A DNA stretch of 64,000 nt from Simmondsia chinensis (GCA_018398585.1 JAGTTD010000011.1:4215001-4279000); one strand, 5' to 3'; counted from the first letter of the stretch, positions 10,901-22,309 are shown. Notes: generated by a model from the letters alone, not told the origin. Translations and numbers: made by a program.

Positions 10901-11030
10901 AGTCCAATCCTTTATACTAGATTACTAACCAACAACTACTTCTTATAACTAACTTGGCTATCTTCACATCTTTACATATTAATAGGATTACCAATTAGCT
11001 AACTATGTCTAGGAATCATGACAGATTATT
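10901..11030 (-). mobile_element. Copia-type LTR remnant, right part
   Basis: Continuation of the unit at 9288-9414 beyond the solo LTR. The right border is uncertain; TG/CA ends with a duplicated target could not be fixed. Confidence 0.4.
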
Positions 11031-11300
11031 TCAATACAAGCATATGCCTAACTATAGAGTGGTAGATAAAGTAAAGAAGCGAAATTTGAATCATGGAGGG
11101 AATATCTGAAATATTGACGGGAAGTTCAAATTTAAACTTGAAGGGAAATCAGAAACGTATCAATCTGAGAGTACATAAGTAACAAAAATCTTTAATCTTT
11201 GAGTATATATCTTATTGAATTAGTTTAGCCAACTATATTCACAATATCTAGGTGATAAAATATCAAATATCATAATATCTAAGTGATAAATTTTCATTTT
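11031..11300. other. No gene or element recognised
   Basis: AT-rich sequence with short direct repeats (ATCTAGGTGATAAA and ATCTAAGTGATAAA near 11247 and 11278). No coding potential seen. Confidence 0.5.
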
Positions 11301-12339
11301 GGCTCTATTTGGCACATGGAATTAGAATTGAACTTTAGAATTGCAATTCCAATTCCAATTCTGGTGGACTTTGAATTTTAATGGAATTAAAATTCCATTG
11401 TTTGGTTCATCAAAGGAATTGGAGGTTGGAATTATAATTACATAGTGATCCGAATCATCAAGGGTTTTTAGTTAATTGAGTCGGAGTATTTCAAGTTTTA
11501 AATCAACTACAGTTAGATTTTGGTCGAAGCGATACACATTGCTTTCAAGTTATTATGTTGGAGCGATTCAATTTGAGTTCAAGTTATTCGATTTTCGAGT
11601 CAAATTGGGTTGAGTATCACGTTGGATCATTTGGAGTTCAAGTTACATCGGATTTTCAATTAATCAGGTTAGGTATTTTCGAGATTCAGGTTAGTTATGA
11701 TCGGGTTTGAGCTCATTTGGGTTATTTCAAGCTTGAGTCATCTTAGTTTTAAGACAGATGACCTGTATCATTTCAAATTTTGTGTCATCTTAGGCCGAGT
11801 TTGAGATAGGTCGGGGCATTTTGGGTATGGATCATATTAAGTTTTGGGTCAATTTGGTTAGGTCTTTTCTACTTCGGTTCAGCTTGTTTACATCACATAC
11901 AAGTGAGTAGTTTCATTTTCTTGATTTGAGTCAACTTGAGTTTTGGGTCAATCAAGTTGGGCCACTTCGGACATTGAGCTAAGATGATTTCGGTCATTTC
12001 AAGTTCAAGCCATTCGAATGGCATGATTCTGAGGTTCAGGTCAAATTTTGGGTTGTGTCTCTAAGTCTTTTAATTTCGAGTCATCTTGAATTTGGATTAA
12101 TCAAGTTGGCTAATTTTGGGTTTTAGGTCAATAGAGCTAATATGGAATTGTAATTCGCCACCCGCATCCTAAGGAATTGGAAAGTATGATTTGCACTTGA
12201 AATTCAATTCCATGGAATTGGGCAGTGGAACTCTAATTTCAATTCGAGTAGGTAAACCAAACAACAAAATTGGAATTCTTGTCTCCAATTCTAGCCTCAC
12301 CCTAATTCCACCCTCTAATTCCATGCTCCAAACACAGCC
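11301..12339. mobile_element. Non-autonomous DNA transposon with ~27-bp TIRs, 1.04 kb
   Basis: The left end GGCTCTATTTGGCACATGGA and the inverted right end GGCTGTGTTTGGAGCATGGA share about 23 of 27 positions, followed in both by ATTAGA. The outer subterminal regions are full of GGAATT/AATTCC words in opposite orientation. The middle (about 11460-12130) is a degenerate array of GTCAAGTT/GAGTTTTGGGTCAA words. Flanks TTT and TTA could be a 3-bp duplication, which would fit PIF/Harbinger. The start GGCTSTRTTTGG is common in plant MITE-like elements. Superfamily is inferred; no transposase is present. Confidence 0.65.
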
Positions 12340-12344
12340 TTAGG

Positions 12345-13485
12345 GTTTTTTACTTAAAACCAAGATTGTTAAAATCGGGATTCTACTTAGACTTGGCAAT
12401 GGTAGAATTGAATCGAGAATTGTAAGGTTCTACTAAATATATATCATAATTTTTTTGTATTAATATTAGCTATGTAATTCAAAAATTATTAATACCTTTA
12501 CTTACATAAGTATATATAAGAAATATAATCAAATATGATAAAAATATTATCATGTTATATATATGTGATTTTATGTTATAATAATCATGAGAACTTTTAA
12601 GATAGATGCTGTTAATTGAACTTTATATTAAGGTAAAAATATAAAACTAAACTTAAATTAAGTTTCTTGAAAGTATATAACGCTTAATTAACTTTCTTTT
12701 ACTTCAAATTAATATAATAAATTCGTTATAATATATGTTTGATTTCTTTACATTTTAACTTTTTATTTGTATACCTTGTTAGAATCGAGGTCAGATTGGT
12801 AGAATCGTAAAATCATATTACAATTGCATCCCTTAGTTTGTTGTAACATCACCGAATCGTAAGATTCTATAAAATTAATATTCTACTTAAGATTCAGATC
12901 GATCAGCAATTGTGGAATAGTAGAATCGTAAGATTCTAAGATTCGAATCGGGATTTTAGTCACCATGCTTAAAACCACCTATATTTTAGGTGCGGTTTCA
13001 AAAACCACCTAGCTTTTCTAATTTTTCAAAGTCACACCTAAACTTTTCAATGTCACACCTAATGCTGACGTTGTTAACTTTCCGTCAAATGAACCGCTGC
13101 ATTCTGGGTTATAAATGCATCAAAATACCAAGTTTAACTTATTTCACTTAAATTATATTAAGTAATGTATTTTATAAATGACGAAATTACCCTTCACCTC
13201 TGCATTTGTAAAATTGTTAAGGGTTTAGCATGCTGCTACAACCTTTTGCCACAAAACAATTTAGAAGTAAATTTTTATTTATAAAATTATTTATAATTTA
13301 TTGATAAAAATAAATTTTATTGAAGGTAGTTTGGTAATTTTGTATTTATTTTAACAAAAAGTTAACGGTGTCGGCATTATGTGTGACATTGAAATTTTTT
13401 TGAAAAGTTTAGGTGTGACTTAAAAAATTAGAAAAGTTAGGTGGTAATCTAAAACCGCTCCTAAAATGTAAGTAATTTTCAATAT
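12345..13485. mobile_element. Foldback MITE with ~110-130-bp TIRs, interrupted
   Basis: The left arm (12345-12362 joined to 12978-13083) and right arm (about 13352-13475) are inverted copies: ATTTTAGGTGCGGTTT, ACCACCTAGCTTTTCTAATT, AGTCACACCTAAACTTTTC and ATGTCACACCTAATGC all recur in reverse complement. The centre is AT-rich and non-coding. A second element (12363-12967) sits inside the left arm; removing it and one copy of its target duplication restores the pairing. The outer target duplication was not resolved. Confidence 0.75.
12363..12967. mobile_element. Mutator-like MITE nested in the foldback element
   Basis: A 605-bp unit flanked by a perfect CTTAAAACCA direct repeat (12353-12362 and 12968-12977), 9 to 10 bp as in Mutator-like elements. 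Its ends are imperfect inverted repeats: TTGTTAAAATCGGGATTCT at the left and, inverted, GGTGACTAAAATCCCGATTCG at the right. The body is AT-rich with repeated AGAATCGTAAGATTCTA words. There is no coding sequence. Confidence 0.75.
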
Positions 13486-13610
13486 ATATAAAAAAAAAAA
13501 AAAAACGCTCTTTCATTTATAAATTATGAACTATGATCTATGCCATTAATAATGTGTAGAATAATTATTTGTTTATTTCACAACACTTTCATCAACGATT
13601 CTCAAAAAAA

Positions 13611-13760
13611 AGGTAAATTACATATTGCTACCTTCAGTCTTGGTGTATTAATTTTTTTAGTCTACAAACTCTATAAAATAACTCTTTAGTCCAAAAGCTT
13701 CATGCATTTAATAACATAGTTCAAATAACAGTATAAAAGTATATAAAACTTGTCATTATT
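13611..13760. mobile_element. MITE remnant related to the unit at 21186
   Basis: It begins GGTAAATTACATATT and carries CTTGGTGTATTAATTTTTTTAG, matching the terminal region of the inverted-repeat MITE at 21186-21447. The other end was not found, so this is probably a truncated copy. Confidence 0.45.
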
Positions 13761-13913
13761 TATTAGCAAACCCTCCATCCGCTCGTTAGTTCTCTTATCC
13801 CACACATGAATAGTAACTTTCTAACACTGCCAGTGAAGAAGGATCGGATCCTGAGACGCCTAATTTACACCTTAAACACTACCATTTGGACTACAATAAC
13901 ACCTAAATGCTTA

Positions 13914-14025
13914 AAAGGCTCCCATAAAGGTGGGATATGGTGAGGGTGAAATATGCGTAGCCTTACCCCTATAGGATGATACCCTATGGGGAGGCTGTTT
14001 TTGAAAAGTTCCTAACCCTAAAAAG
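13914..14025 (-). mobile_element. SINE 3'-domain fragment, diverged
   Basis: Read leftwards it contains GGGAACAGCCTC-like, GGGGTAAGGCTACGC-like and ...GTGGGAGCC words in the order found in the other SINE copies. No 5S-type head and no tail repeat remain. An old fragment. Confidence 0.55.
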
Positions 14026-14789
14026 GAAAAAAAGAACAATATTTATAAATCAAATCATGCCAAGTCAAATCAAATAAAGCAGTACCAAACATGCAAGTGT
14101 GCAAGCATCAGTAGAATAGCAGCAGTAGTAATAGTGAACATGAAATCCTAAAGGCGATGTGAACTAGCATCAATATGCTACTCTGTCCTAACATCTATGT
14201 TGGTCACATTGCCATTTGAATAATTTTATTAAGTATAAATAACTTTTGAACTAAAATATCATTTCTTAACATTTATAAACTAAAAAGTTAATATACGAAA
14301 GCTGTGTAACTAACTATTAAAAAAGGTTAAATTACTTTAGAATTGTACTGTGCAATAATGGCAAAACATGGAGAATGAGGTTTGCCACTTTTGAAGTTCA
14401 AATCAATTTGACCGTTAGATTTCTTCAGCTTCAATATTTGTTGGGGAAATTATGCATTTAATCGGGGCCGTCCATTTGATGCCCCGTTTAATGACCACCG
14501 CAAAGATTCTAAACCCTCTTAAAGGAGCGTCCTTTCCAGTTTTCCTTGTGTTTTTTTTGTCCTTTTTGCAATGGTTTATTCCTTGAATAATCCCTCTTTC
14601 AATCTTCATTAATACAATTTTTTTTTTTCATATTTTGAACAGATGATATTTGGAAAGAGGAGCACACCGATACTGGCTTATAGTGTCCTGAAGCTTGCAT
14701 GTTCGTTATTATTGTTTGTATGTTGGATGTTGCTCTATTTGACTTGGGTTTTGTAAATATTGCTCCTTTTTTTTTTTAGGGTTGGGTTA

Positions 14790-14855
14790 AAGGCTGCGTA
14801 GGTCATACCACCCACCCCCCCCCCCCCCCCCCCCAACCCTACAGTGGCGGGAGCC
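14790..14855 (+). mobile_element. SINE 3'-domain fragment with long C-run
   Basis: AAAGGCTGCGTAGGTCATAC, a run of about 25 C interrupted once near its start, then AACCCTACAGTGGCGGGAGCC. The words and order match the conserved 3' domain of the other copies; the C-run replaces the short CCCTCCCC segment. The head and tail are absent. Confidence 0.6.
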
Positions 14856-17312
14856 TATGATACAATCAAGATATAATGGTTTGAGTGAGGGCAGTGCAGG
14901 TATTAATAAAATTAACTAAGTCGTTCAATTCAACTATTGGGTAGCCTTAACTTAAGGCCCTTAAGCACTCATGGCTGCTGGTTAGGTGAATGGTGCTTGT
15001 TCGATGTTATGTGGGATTGTGTCTGAAGCCCCAAGGCCTAAATGGTCTAGAAGATACATTTGAACTCCTAGTGGCTTCTATGTAAAGCTCAAGTTTCCCA
15101 TCTTTATTGGCACCAACAGAAACGCCTAAGCTCGATATTGTGGTATGGGTTGTGTTCATTGCTTGTTGGTACATTCCAAGTTTGGAGTTTGCTTCGACAT
15201 TGATTCCCTGGTATATGTTGTTTATTAGCCCCTAGGGCTGAATGGTGTTTACCTACCTCCAATCTTTAATGTTGGGTCAAGTTGGAGGGACATGATCAGA
15301 TTTTTCATGGGAACGAGCGTAGAATTGTATGTGTTCCCATGCCTCCGAGTACTTAGACTATGGGACATGAGTGGCCACCATTCTATGCTCCCTCGGGACG
15401 GAACCTCTTGTAAATTGTCTCGTTAGCTATCGTGATATTCGAGTGCCTTGAACTAGACATCATTGGTTGTCCCTTTCCTCGCAAAATGTACACAGGGGTA
15501 CCATGTAGTGGCTCATTTCTAATGGTCGGAACGGGTTACTTTATTTTCCTTAGATCTTTTCTCAAGAATCGATTATGCCATTCTAAACTTTAAATTGCCT
15601 TAAGATAATGGGCCTAACTCCAATCGCAATTTCTTTTGCAACATCCTTAACTATGATGGACACAGTCAAGGCCAAGGTTGAATTCATATCAACTAAAATC
15701 CTATCAACCTGTCTAAGAATCCTTTCATTCATGGATGTCTCCACCCATTCACAATGTCCCTCAATATGGTTGTGCTTTTACTTTGGTCGTGAAAGGTCTA
15801 TTTGATCCCCACATATGGCCTTCCGGAGAATTTATACACGTGTTTCTCAATTTGTCGTCCATGACCTTGATTCTTCTTCTAAGCATGGCCATAATACAAT
15901 GTGCTGAAAAAGTGAAAGAAAGGAGCACAACTATGTGTTGAAAAATAGAAGAAATTATAATATGGTTGTGGAACCTCTACTTAAGCTCTTGGTCCTTTTA
16001 TTTATAGATTATAAAACCAAATTGATCCTCTGAGATTTACGCAAGCACGCTTTATCTCTTCAAGGGCTCAAGTTTTGTCCTTGATAAATCAACGAGGATA
16101 TTATATATCAAAAAATATATATACAAGTATACAATGGGCATACACTAAGGCGCGGTCGAAGCCTACCGAAACAATAAAAAAAGGAAGCCAAAACAAGATG
16201 CAAAAGCAACATAGCAAGGCCAAATGGCCAAACAACAGAAAATAAAAGAAAAGAATATCCTAGCAGTGTATCCCTCATCCCTGAAGCAACTCAGCATGAT
16301 GATAAGCCTCACAAAGGCCAGGCACAACGAGTAGGAGGCTCTGAACACTACCTATAATCTCCTCAAGCACAAGAATAGTGGGTGTGGACTGGTGTCTCTA
16401 GATCTTTAGCTTCTACTCGTACTAGATGATATACACTGTTGCCAACAAATAAAGGCGGGCGATAGAGTGATCCACTCCTTGACCTCTAAGACATCTGATA
16501 ACCTAAGCCATAAGCCAATACTTCACACCAACGGTGCGTGGGCCCGGAAATTGAAGTGCCTACAACAACTCTACCACAAATAGATGTTAAAATAATTCAA
16601 GGGCTTGAGCTCTCCATCATGTACTTAATCTCCACTAAAGACAGAGTTTGTCGAGGGTTTAGCATATTTCATCCTCCACATCTTCATCTTCTCTATAACT
16701 TAATTCCTTGAGGCGCATGTTTACTTTAGCATCTATCATAACTTCCTCAAGCCCAAGCTCTTTTTTTTAAGTAACATCACCCTCGAGTGCAAGTTTGCCT
16801 CAAATCACTTCCTCTAACACATGCCTTGCACGTGGATCATTTATCAAAACGACATCGTTTTCCAACCCCTTATTTTATTGGATGAAAATTATGCAAAAAA
16901 ATATCTTCAAATACATGCTAATCAATTAGTTTGGTGTATTTAGGTTGAGCCTAAAATTAAACACCTTTTTACCTAAAATTTCAAATTTCCAATATTAGGT
17001 TACATGGATCATTGCACATGATATATGTACATGTATCTTACCTGCCTACGAGTTGGGTGTCACAATTATCTTTATGATTTCAACTTCGGCTTTACCCATA
17101 TTGCACTTTATTGATAAGTCGTTTTCATTGTTTTCGATTGTTTATTTTTATTTTTATTTTTTATATACTACTATCTAATGTACCTTTGAGAATTTTATCC
17201 TCTTAATTATAAAAATAAAATGATTATAAGTTCAGATAATTGTGTGGCCTTTGAGAGTTAATGGAAAATTCATTCATTTTAATTAAATTTCATCTTATGC
17301 TTTCTTAAATTT
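14856..17312. other. No gene recognised; intergenic or decayed repeat
   Basis: Both strands were read for protein similarity; the short open frames (for example 15608-15805) show no known motif. The stretch near 16120-16340 (CACTAAGGCGCGGTCGAAGC and an A-rich following part) resembles the antisense 3' end of LINE-derived retroposons elsewhere in the window, but without a T-run. The rest is unassigned. Confidence 0.5.
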
Positions 17313-17590
17313 CATCATTTACCAGGCACTAATGCACTGAATCTCATTAGAGCTCTGAAGTTAAGTATGCTTGGGCGAGAGTAATACCAGAATGGGTGAC
17401 CTCCTAGGAAGTCCTCGTGTTGCCAACCCTATAAGGTTGAGGGTCCTCGGAAACAGCCTCTCGATAAGGTTATATCTTAAAGGGGTAAGGTTGCGTACAT
17501 CAACCCTTCCCCCCCCCCCCCCCCCCCCCCAACCCAGCAGACCCTGCTTAGGTAGAAGCCCTTGAGGCATTGAATCTGTTGTTATTGTGA
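17313..17590 (+). mobile_element. 5S rRNA-headed SINE, copy A
   Basis: Residues 17313-17428 align along most of the length of a plant 5S rRNA: ACCAGGCACTAATGCAC, GAAGTTAAGTATGCTTGGGC (A-box region), GAATGGGTGACCTCCTAGGA (intermediate element) and AGTCCTCGTGTTGCC (C-box). The head is followed by GGGTCCTCGGAAACAGCCTC, GGTAAGGTTGCGTACATC, a run of about 23 C, AGACCCTGCTTAGG and a TTGTTATTG tail: the 3' domain of angiosperm SINEs. The internal 5S promoter would recruit TFIIIA and Pol III. Mutations and lack of a 5S terminator rule out a normal 5S gene. No clear target duplication. Confidence 0.8.
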
Positions 17591-18640
17591 GTGTTCACTT
17601 TAAAAAATTATAAGTTTTTTTATTTTTATTTTTATGGTGATTATCTTATAGATATAGTATCAATGTAACAAGTTTACTTATTTTTCATATTCAAAATTCA
17701 AGATATTCAATTTTGCTCCCGCAATAATTTCTAACAATTCTAAAATGATAGTTAGTGTTTTTAACTTAGAAAATATTTGCTTGAAGTGATCATTGATTAA
17801 TATGAATACCTTAGGAATTTTAATTTAGGGAATATATTCATCCCATAAGGGACTTTTTTCAACGATTTATAGACAGCAAATTGTCGTCTCAAATTGGTTT
17901 CAAATTTCTTTTTGTAATGGTTGTGAAACGGTTTTTAGGAGGTGCTAATCGTCTCTAATCTCCATTTTCTTGTAGTGCCTAGGGTGCCCATGTGATGTGA
18001 ATAGTTGAAGTGGTGCGATATGGTTATACATTACACGATTTGGAAATATGACTTTATCTGTGGAGTTTTCATAAGAGTCTATAGGTGACACTGTTCTTTG
18101 TCTGTTCTTTGTCACTGCGTGGACTATATGGTGAAGGAGAAAAAAGATAGTACTTTAGGATGACACCTTTGAGGAGGTTCCAGTACTTTTGTGAATTGGA
18201 CTTAAACTCAGCTTTTGTTATGGTGTAAAAATTTCCCATTATCACAAGGGTGGGGTGCAAGCATATTCAATTACTTGATCTTTCGATTCCATGTGCTCTT
18301 TTTTTTTTTTAATTATTAATTACATTGTGTCCGTCCTGCACGTTTGCGTTTTTAGGTGTAGAATCAACTATCAAAAAGGTTAAATGACAGGCATGCACCT
18401 TCAAAGTAAAATACAGTTACAACAATCACAGTCGAATGCCTAATTAACCATGCAATTAGTGGGCATTAATCCTAATGCTAGATTATCATCTGTGTATCTT
18501 TGACTACTAAAAATTGACTAAATTATTAATACGTTAAAAAACGTTCTCAACAGACAATCAACTATTTTATATTTTTCAGAAAATTGATAGTCCTTTTAGA
18601 ATATCGTAATATATTTACAAAAAGTAAGCTAAATCCAATA
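17591..18640. other. No gene recognised
   Basis: AT-rich sequence with a poly-T run near 18300. The only frame above 60 codons (18069-18260, minus) has no recognised motif. Confidence 0.5.
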
Positions 18641-18786
18641 TGAGTAATGCTACACAACACGAGAAGGGGGCGCACGAAAATGTTACGAGTAGAGCATAGT
18701 TTATCGTTAACGAGAAACTAATTCCTAAGTACCTGTTTCTCGTAACATTTTTGTAACTCTTTTTCTCGAGATGTACAGCATTTTTG
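18641..18786. mobile_element. hAT-like MITE, 146 bp
   Basis: A perfect 8-bp direct repeat ATCCAATA (18633-18640 and 18787-18794) brackets a unit with ~45-bp imperfect inverted ends: AATGCTACACAACACGAGAA...AAAATGTTACGAG and the inverse of CTCGTAACATTTTTGTAACT...AGATGTACAGCATT. An 8-bp duplication is the hAT signature. There is no coding sequence. Confidence 0.8.
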
Positions 18787-19061
18787 ATCCAATAAATACA
18801 AAAGAGGTTACATATAATTTCATGCACACCAAAATCCATCACAAGATACCAATTTGATGCGAAACTTTGCACCATCTCAACTTCAACTAAAAAGCCTTCA
18901 TATACCTAAATTTTCTAATGGCAGTTAGGGATCGGTCTGGATAAAAATAACTAGGATATTTAAAATGACAAAAAAATACATTCAACAGTATTATTGATAT
19001 GTTCCCAAACTAGATATTTGTGCTTGTAGTATTAGATAATAGACAGAGGTAATACAGTGTA

Positions 19062-20281
19062 GGGGTGTTCATGGGTTGGGTAATACCCAAGACCCACCCA
19101 CCCACATCAATTGGGTTGGGTTGGGTTAGGTATATTTTTATTATTGGATCTAGTGGGTCCAATATGCTTTGTACCCATGGGTATTAGGTATGGCTCTGGG
19201 TTACTCATAGGTTGGCATTCATTATCTTGGAGCATTTTCAAATGAGTCTAAATCAAAATTAAATGAACATAAATGAGGCGAACATATGTTGGATATTTTA
19301 AGGTTTGATTATTTATTATTATAGGTACCCCCGGACATTTCAATATATAAGTGAGATACTTTGATGTTTGACTATTGTTTAGGTATCCGATGCTTCAATA
19401 TATAAGTAGGATACCTTAAGGTTTGACTATGTTTTACTTAAGTACCTGACATTTCAATATATAAGTCGGATACCGAAGATTTGACTATTTATTACTTAGG
19501 TATTCTGAAGTTCTAATATATAAGTGGGATACCTTAAGGTTTAAACTTCTATCAATTAGGTACTTGGATATTTTAAAATTTTATTAATCTGGTATCCTTC
19601 TAAAATTCGATAGATAATTACTGAAAATGTTAAATTAGAATATGACTCTAATAATATATAAGTATTTTCATTACAATTTGGTTATTTTGATAAAAAATGT
19701 TGACACGACATATGATTTTGGCAACATATGTGAGTAATTTACACGACAATTTGGTGAGTATTTTATTATAATTCGTTAAATTTGGTATAACTTTTATATA
19801 TTATCTTTGCATAAAATTGTTTAGATTTCTAAAAGATCTCATCAAATTCCAACATGGGGTATCTCGGTGATAAAATATTGAAACTTAAGTTACTTCAGTT
19901 GTATTGTATATAGTTGAAACAGAGTACCTATATAATAAATGTTAAAATCTCTGGGTACCTAACTGATTATATGTATATATGCGCATGCGGATGATTTAAA
20001 TTACAACAATCCTAACATATTATTGTTCAAATCAATAAATGATAATTGGATTCCCGTCTTGGTTTTGTTATCGATTTTTTATCTTAAACTCGAAATTAGA
20101 ATGAGTTAAAATTGGAACTTAGATTAATGTTCATACATTAACCAAACATGGGCCGACCCAACCCAACCCAACCCGACCCGACCCAACCTAGAACCATCAT
20201 CCTATCACTTGGTGGGTATAGGTTGGGTATGGGTCAAATGTTGGATGGGTCATGTTGGTTCTTGACCCAACCCACGTGCAC
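19062..20281. mobile_element. hAT-like non-autonomous element with tandem repeats
   Basis: The left end TAGGGGTGTTCATGGGTTGGGT is typical of plant hAT elements. The right end, inverted, reads ACTGTGTGCACGTGGGTTGGGT, so the TIRs agree in their inner part. Flanking ACAGT words occur on both sides, but a clean 8-bp duplication is not seen. Inside the right end are several CCCAACCC/CCCGACCC words. No transposase. Confidence 0.55.
19290..19560. repeat. About 4 x 58-bp tandem repeat
   Basis: The unit core CAATATATAAGT(G/A)GGATACCTTAAGGTTTGACTAT followed by a TTAGGTAYCC-type word recurs with starts near 19341, 19396, 19455 and 19513. It lies inside the hAT-like element. Confidence 0.8.
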
Positions 20282-20573
20282 ACAGTAGACCCTCGCCTGG
20301 AGAGGGGATTCTATAAATAGTAGTATTGTAATGAAGGAGGCAATAAAATCAAGTCATCTTTATATTTTCTTTCTATCTCTCTTTATTTTGATGCTTTCTT
20401 TTAGTTTTTAGTTACTTCAATTTAGATTCGCATCAATTATGGCTACAAATTTAAGACAAATTTTAAAACGGGTTAGTTCCATTTTAAACTCTAGGCGGTA
20501 CCTTTATGTATCAAATCTAGCTCAAATTTAAAAGCCATGAGTTTAATCTCAAAACTATCTTTAAAGAACAAAT

Positions 20574-21026
20574 AACCCTACGGTAAAAGGAAAAAAAGGG
20601 AGGTTGACGAGGAGGGGTGACAGTCCTACAAAGGATGCAAAGCTTACTGGTACGAGGTGCAAGTGGGAGTATGGGGAAAAAAAAAAAAAAAAACTTAGTT
20701 TATCTTATAGCGGTAACAAGTTGGATATGGTTGAGCAGTTTGTAAGGTTAGAGAAGGGTTTTAGGTGTTCTGACCCTTTCAAGCTTAACTCCAGTTTTGG
20801 TATGGTTCGTCATTTCCCCTATCCATAGCAAGTCTCAGCTATACTGTTGTTTGATTTTTTTGTCTGTGTATTTTGTGTTCTATTTTTGTCCTATTTTTCT
20901 GTTTTATCATGTCTTCTATGTATTTGTTTCTTATTTCTTGCTTTTATGCGGGTTGATTGCAGTCTCGTTTTTACGAGTTGTTGTTTTGTAATGCGGTCGT
21001 ATCGCTAATTATCAGGGAAAAAAAAA
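20574..21026 (+). mobile_element. LINE-derived retroposon, 5'-truncated, with poly(A)
   Basis: A perfect 17-bp target duplication (ATCTTTAAAGAACAAAT, 20557-20573 and 21027-21043) flanks a 453-bp insert ending in GCTAATTATCAGGG plus poly(A). That proves insertion by target-primed reverse transcription. The same 3' end (CGCTAATTATC then A-run) recurs antisense at 46851 and, diverged, at 58082. A short frame (20604-20828) runs into the T-rich 3' UTR; I do not recognise its product. An internal A-run lies at about 20680-20695. Confidence 0.82.
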
Positions 21027-21043
21027 ATCTTTAAAGAACAAAT

Positions 21044-21185
21044 TGGAAGGCACAATGGATTGCAATGGGAAAGTGCTTTGTCAATTGGCATGTTTGAAGG
21101 CCTACGTTGGTCAATTGACCAAACTGGTTTGGGATTAGATTTAAACCAGCAAGCACTAACATTCATAAAGGCTCAATAAAATAAA
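21044..21185. other. No gene recognised
   Basis: Short unassigned spacer between the retroposon and the next MITE. Confidence 0.5.
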
Positions 21186-21447
21186 GGGTAAAATATATAT
21201 TAGTATCCTGTGATTTGGTGTATTAATTATTATGTGAATAATATTTTAATTTAAAAGTCAGATAGATTTAATAAAATAGTCCAAACAGCGGTAAGTAAAA
21301 GTGTAAAATGAGCCCATCTTCCAATTAGTAATTTCACAAAATTGCAGTTCAAGTGTAAGATGAGGGGAATGCGAGGGGATTGACAAAAAATTTTATAGAC
21401 TAAAATTTTAATACACCAAATTTTAGAATAATAATATGTAATTTACT
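21186..21447. mobile_element. Inverted-repeat MITE, about 260 bp
   Basis: The left end GGTAAAATATATATTAG...GATTTGGTGTATTAAT pairs with the inverse of the right end (AAGTAAATTACATATTATTATTCTAAAATTTGGTGTATTAAA), giving TIRs of about 45 bp. The target duplication is unclear in A-rich flanks. A relative lies at 13611. Confidence 0.65.
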
Positions 21448-21586
21448 TAAAAATAAAAGTATTATAGCAATGATCATGTCCTCTTATTTTATGAAGTGGT
21501 GTCACATTGATTGATAGTCAATTTGGGGTCAATTTCAAACTTTAGAATTACACCTCAACTCTTTGAAAAAGAAATTTTTTAATATC

Positions 21587-21790
21587 ATTCATTTTTTTTG
21601 GATGATTAGCGAGAAATTTATATATAAAGTCGGCATCTCATCAAAATGAAACCCAAAGAAATGGACAACGTGTGCGAATAACAAGGCAAAGCAACCCAAA
21701 ATTACAATACTGAACACCCCATAAGGAATACATGACCACAGAACCAAAACCTACTCAACCCCAAAATCTTTTAATTCACCACGTTAATAA
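21587..21790 (-). mobile_element. LINE-derived 3' end, antisense, diverged
   Basis: A T-run followed by GGATGATTAGCG and then CA-rich sequence is the same arrangement, diverged, as the retroposon 3' ends at 46851 and 58082. The left boundary (T-run) is clear; the right is not. Confidence 0.5.
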
Positions 21791-21799
21791 TATGTTAGT

Positions 21800-22231
21800 T
21801 TTTGCTAATGTGACACCTAAAAAAATATTAGGTTAAAATTATACAGCGAAACACTAAAATTCTTCAACTAAATCACAGAAATGTCCTCCGTGGTCGCTGG
21901 TTACCCACGACCCTCCATCAATAACCCCCTGGTCACCCATTGGCCACTGATAATGCCCAATGACTGGTTGTTGACCTCCTAGCATGTTGCCATCAAAGCC
22001 CTCACCTTGCTACCATGCAGCTGAAGCCTCCAGCTCCCAGCATCCCATCTAGCCATGACCGTGACACCCCATGTGATTTTGAACATCCCAAGAACACCTA
22101 GAAGATAAGTGTATTGGGTATCAAGTGTTGGCACGCGGATTGTTGAAAATGGATGGGGTGGTGACGAGGTTTTATCGATGCAACGACACTAAGGGTGGAG
22201 GCTATATGCAGCGGCTGGCGAGGGTAGGGCA
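21800..22231. other. Unassigned, possible Gypsy LTR scrap
   Basis: The segment GTGACACCCCATGTGATTTTG near 22061 resembles the terminal part of chromovirus LTRs, but too little is left to assign it. No coding sequence is recognised. Confidence 0.3.
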
Positions 22232-22309
22232 TGTTGGTGTATTTTCAAAATAAGTATTATTAATAAAGTATTTGAGATTTGTCCCAATATAGTTTGAAGC
22301 GTATTTGAC

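Noticed and set aside
15608..15941. Possible host exon
   Set aside because: No recognisable motif, no splice context and overlapping open frames in two phases. Not supported.
17313..17428. Functional 5S rRNA gene
   Set aside because: Several substitutions in the promoter and ends, no T-run terminator right after the head, and the head runs straight into SINE sequence. No tandem 5S array is present.
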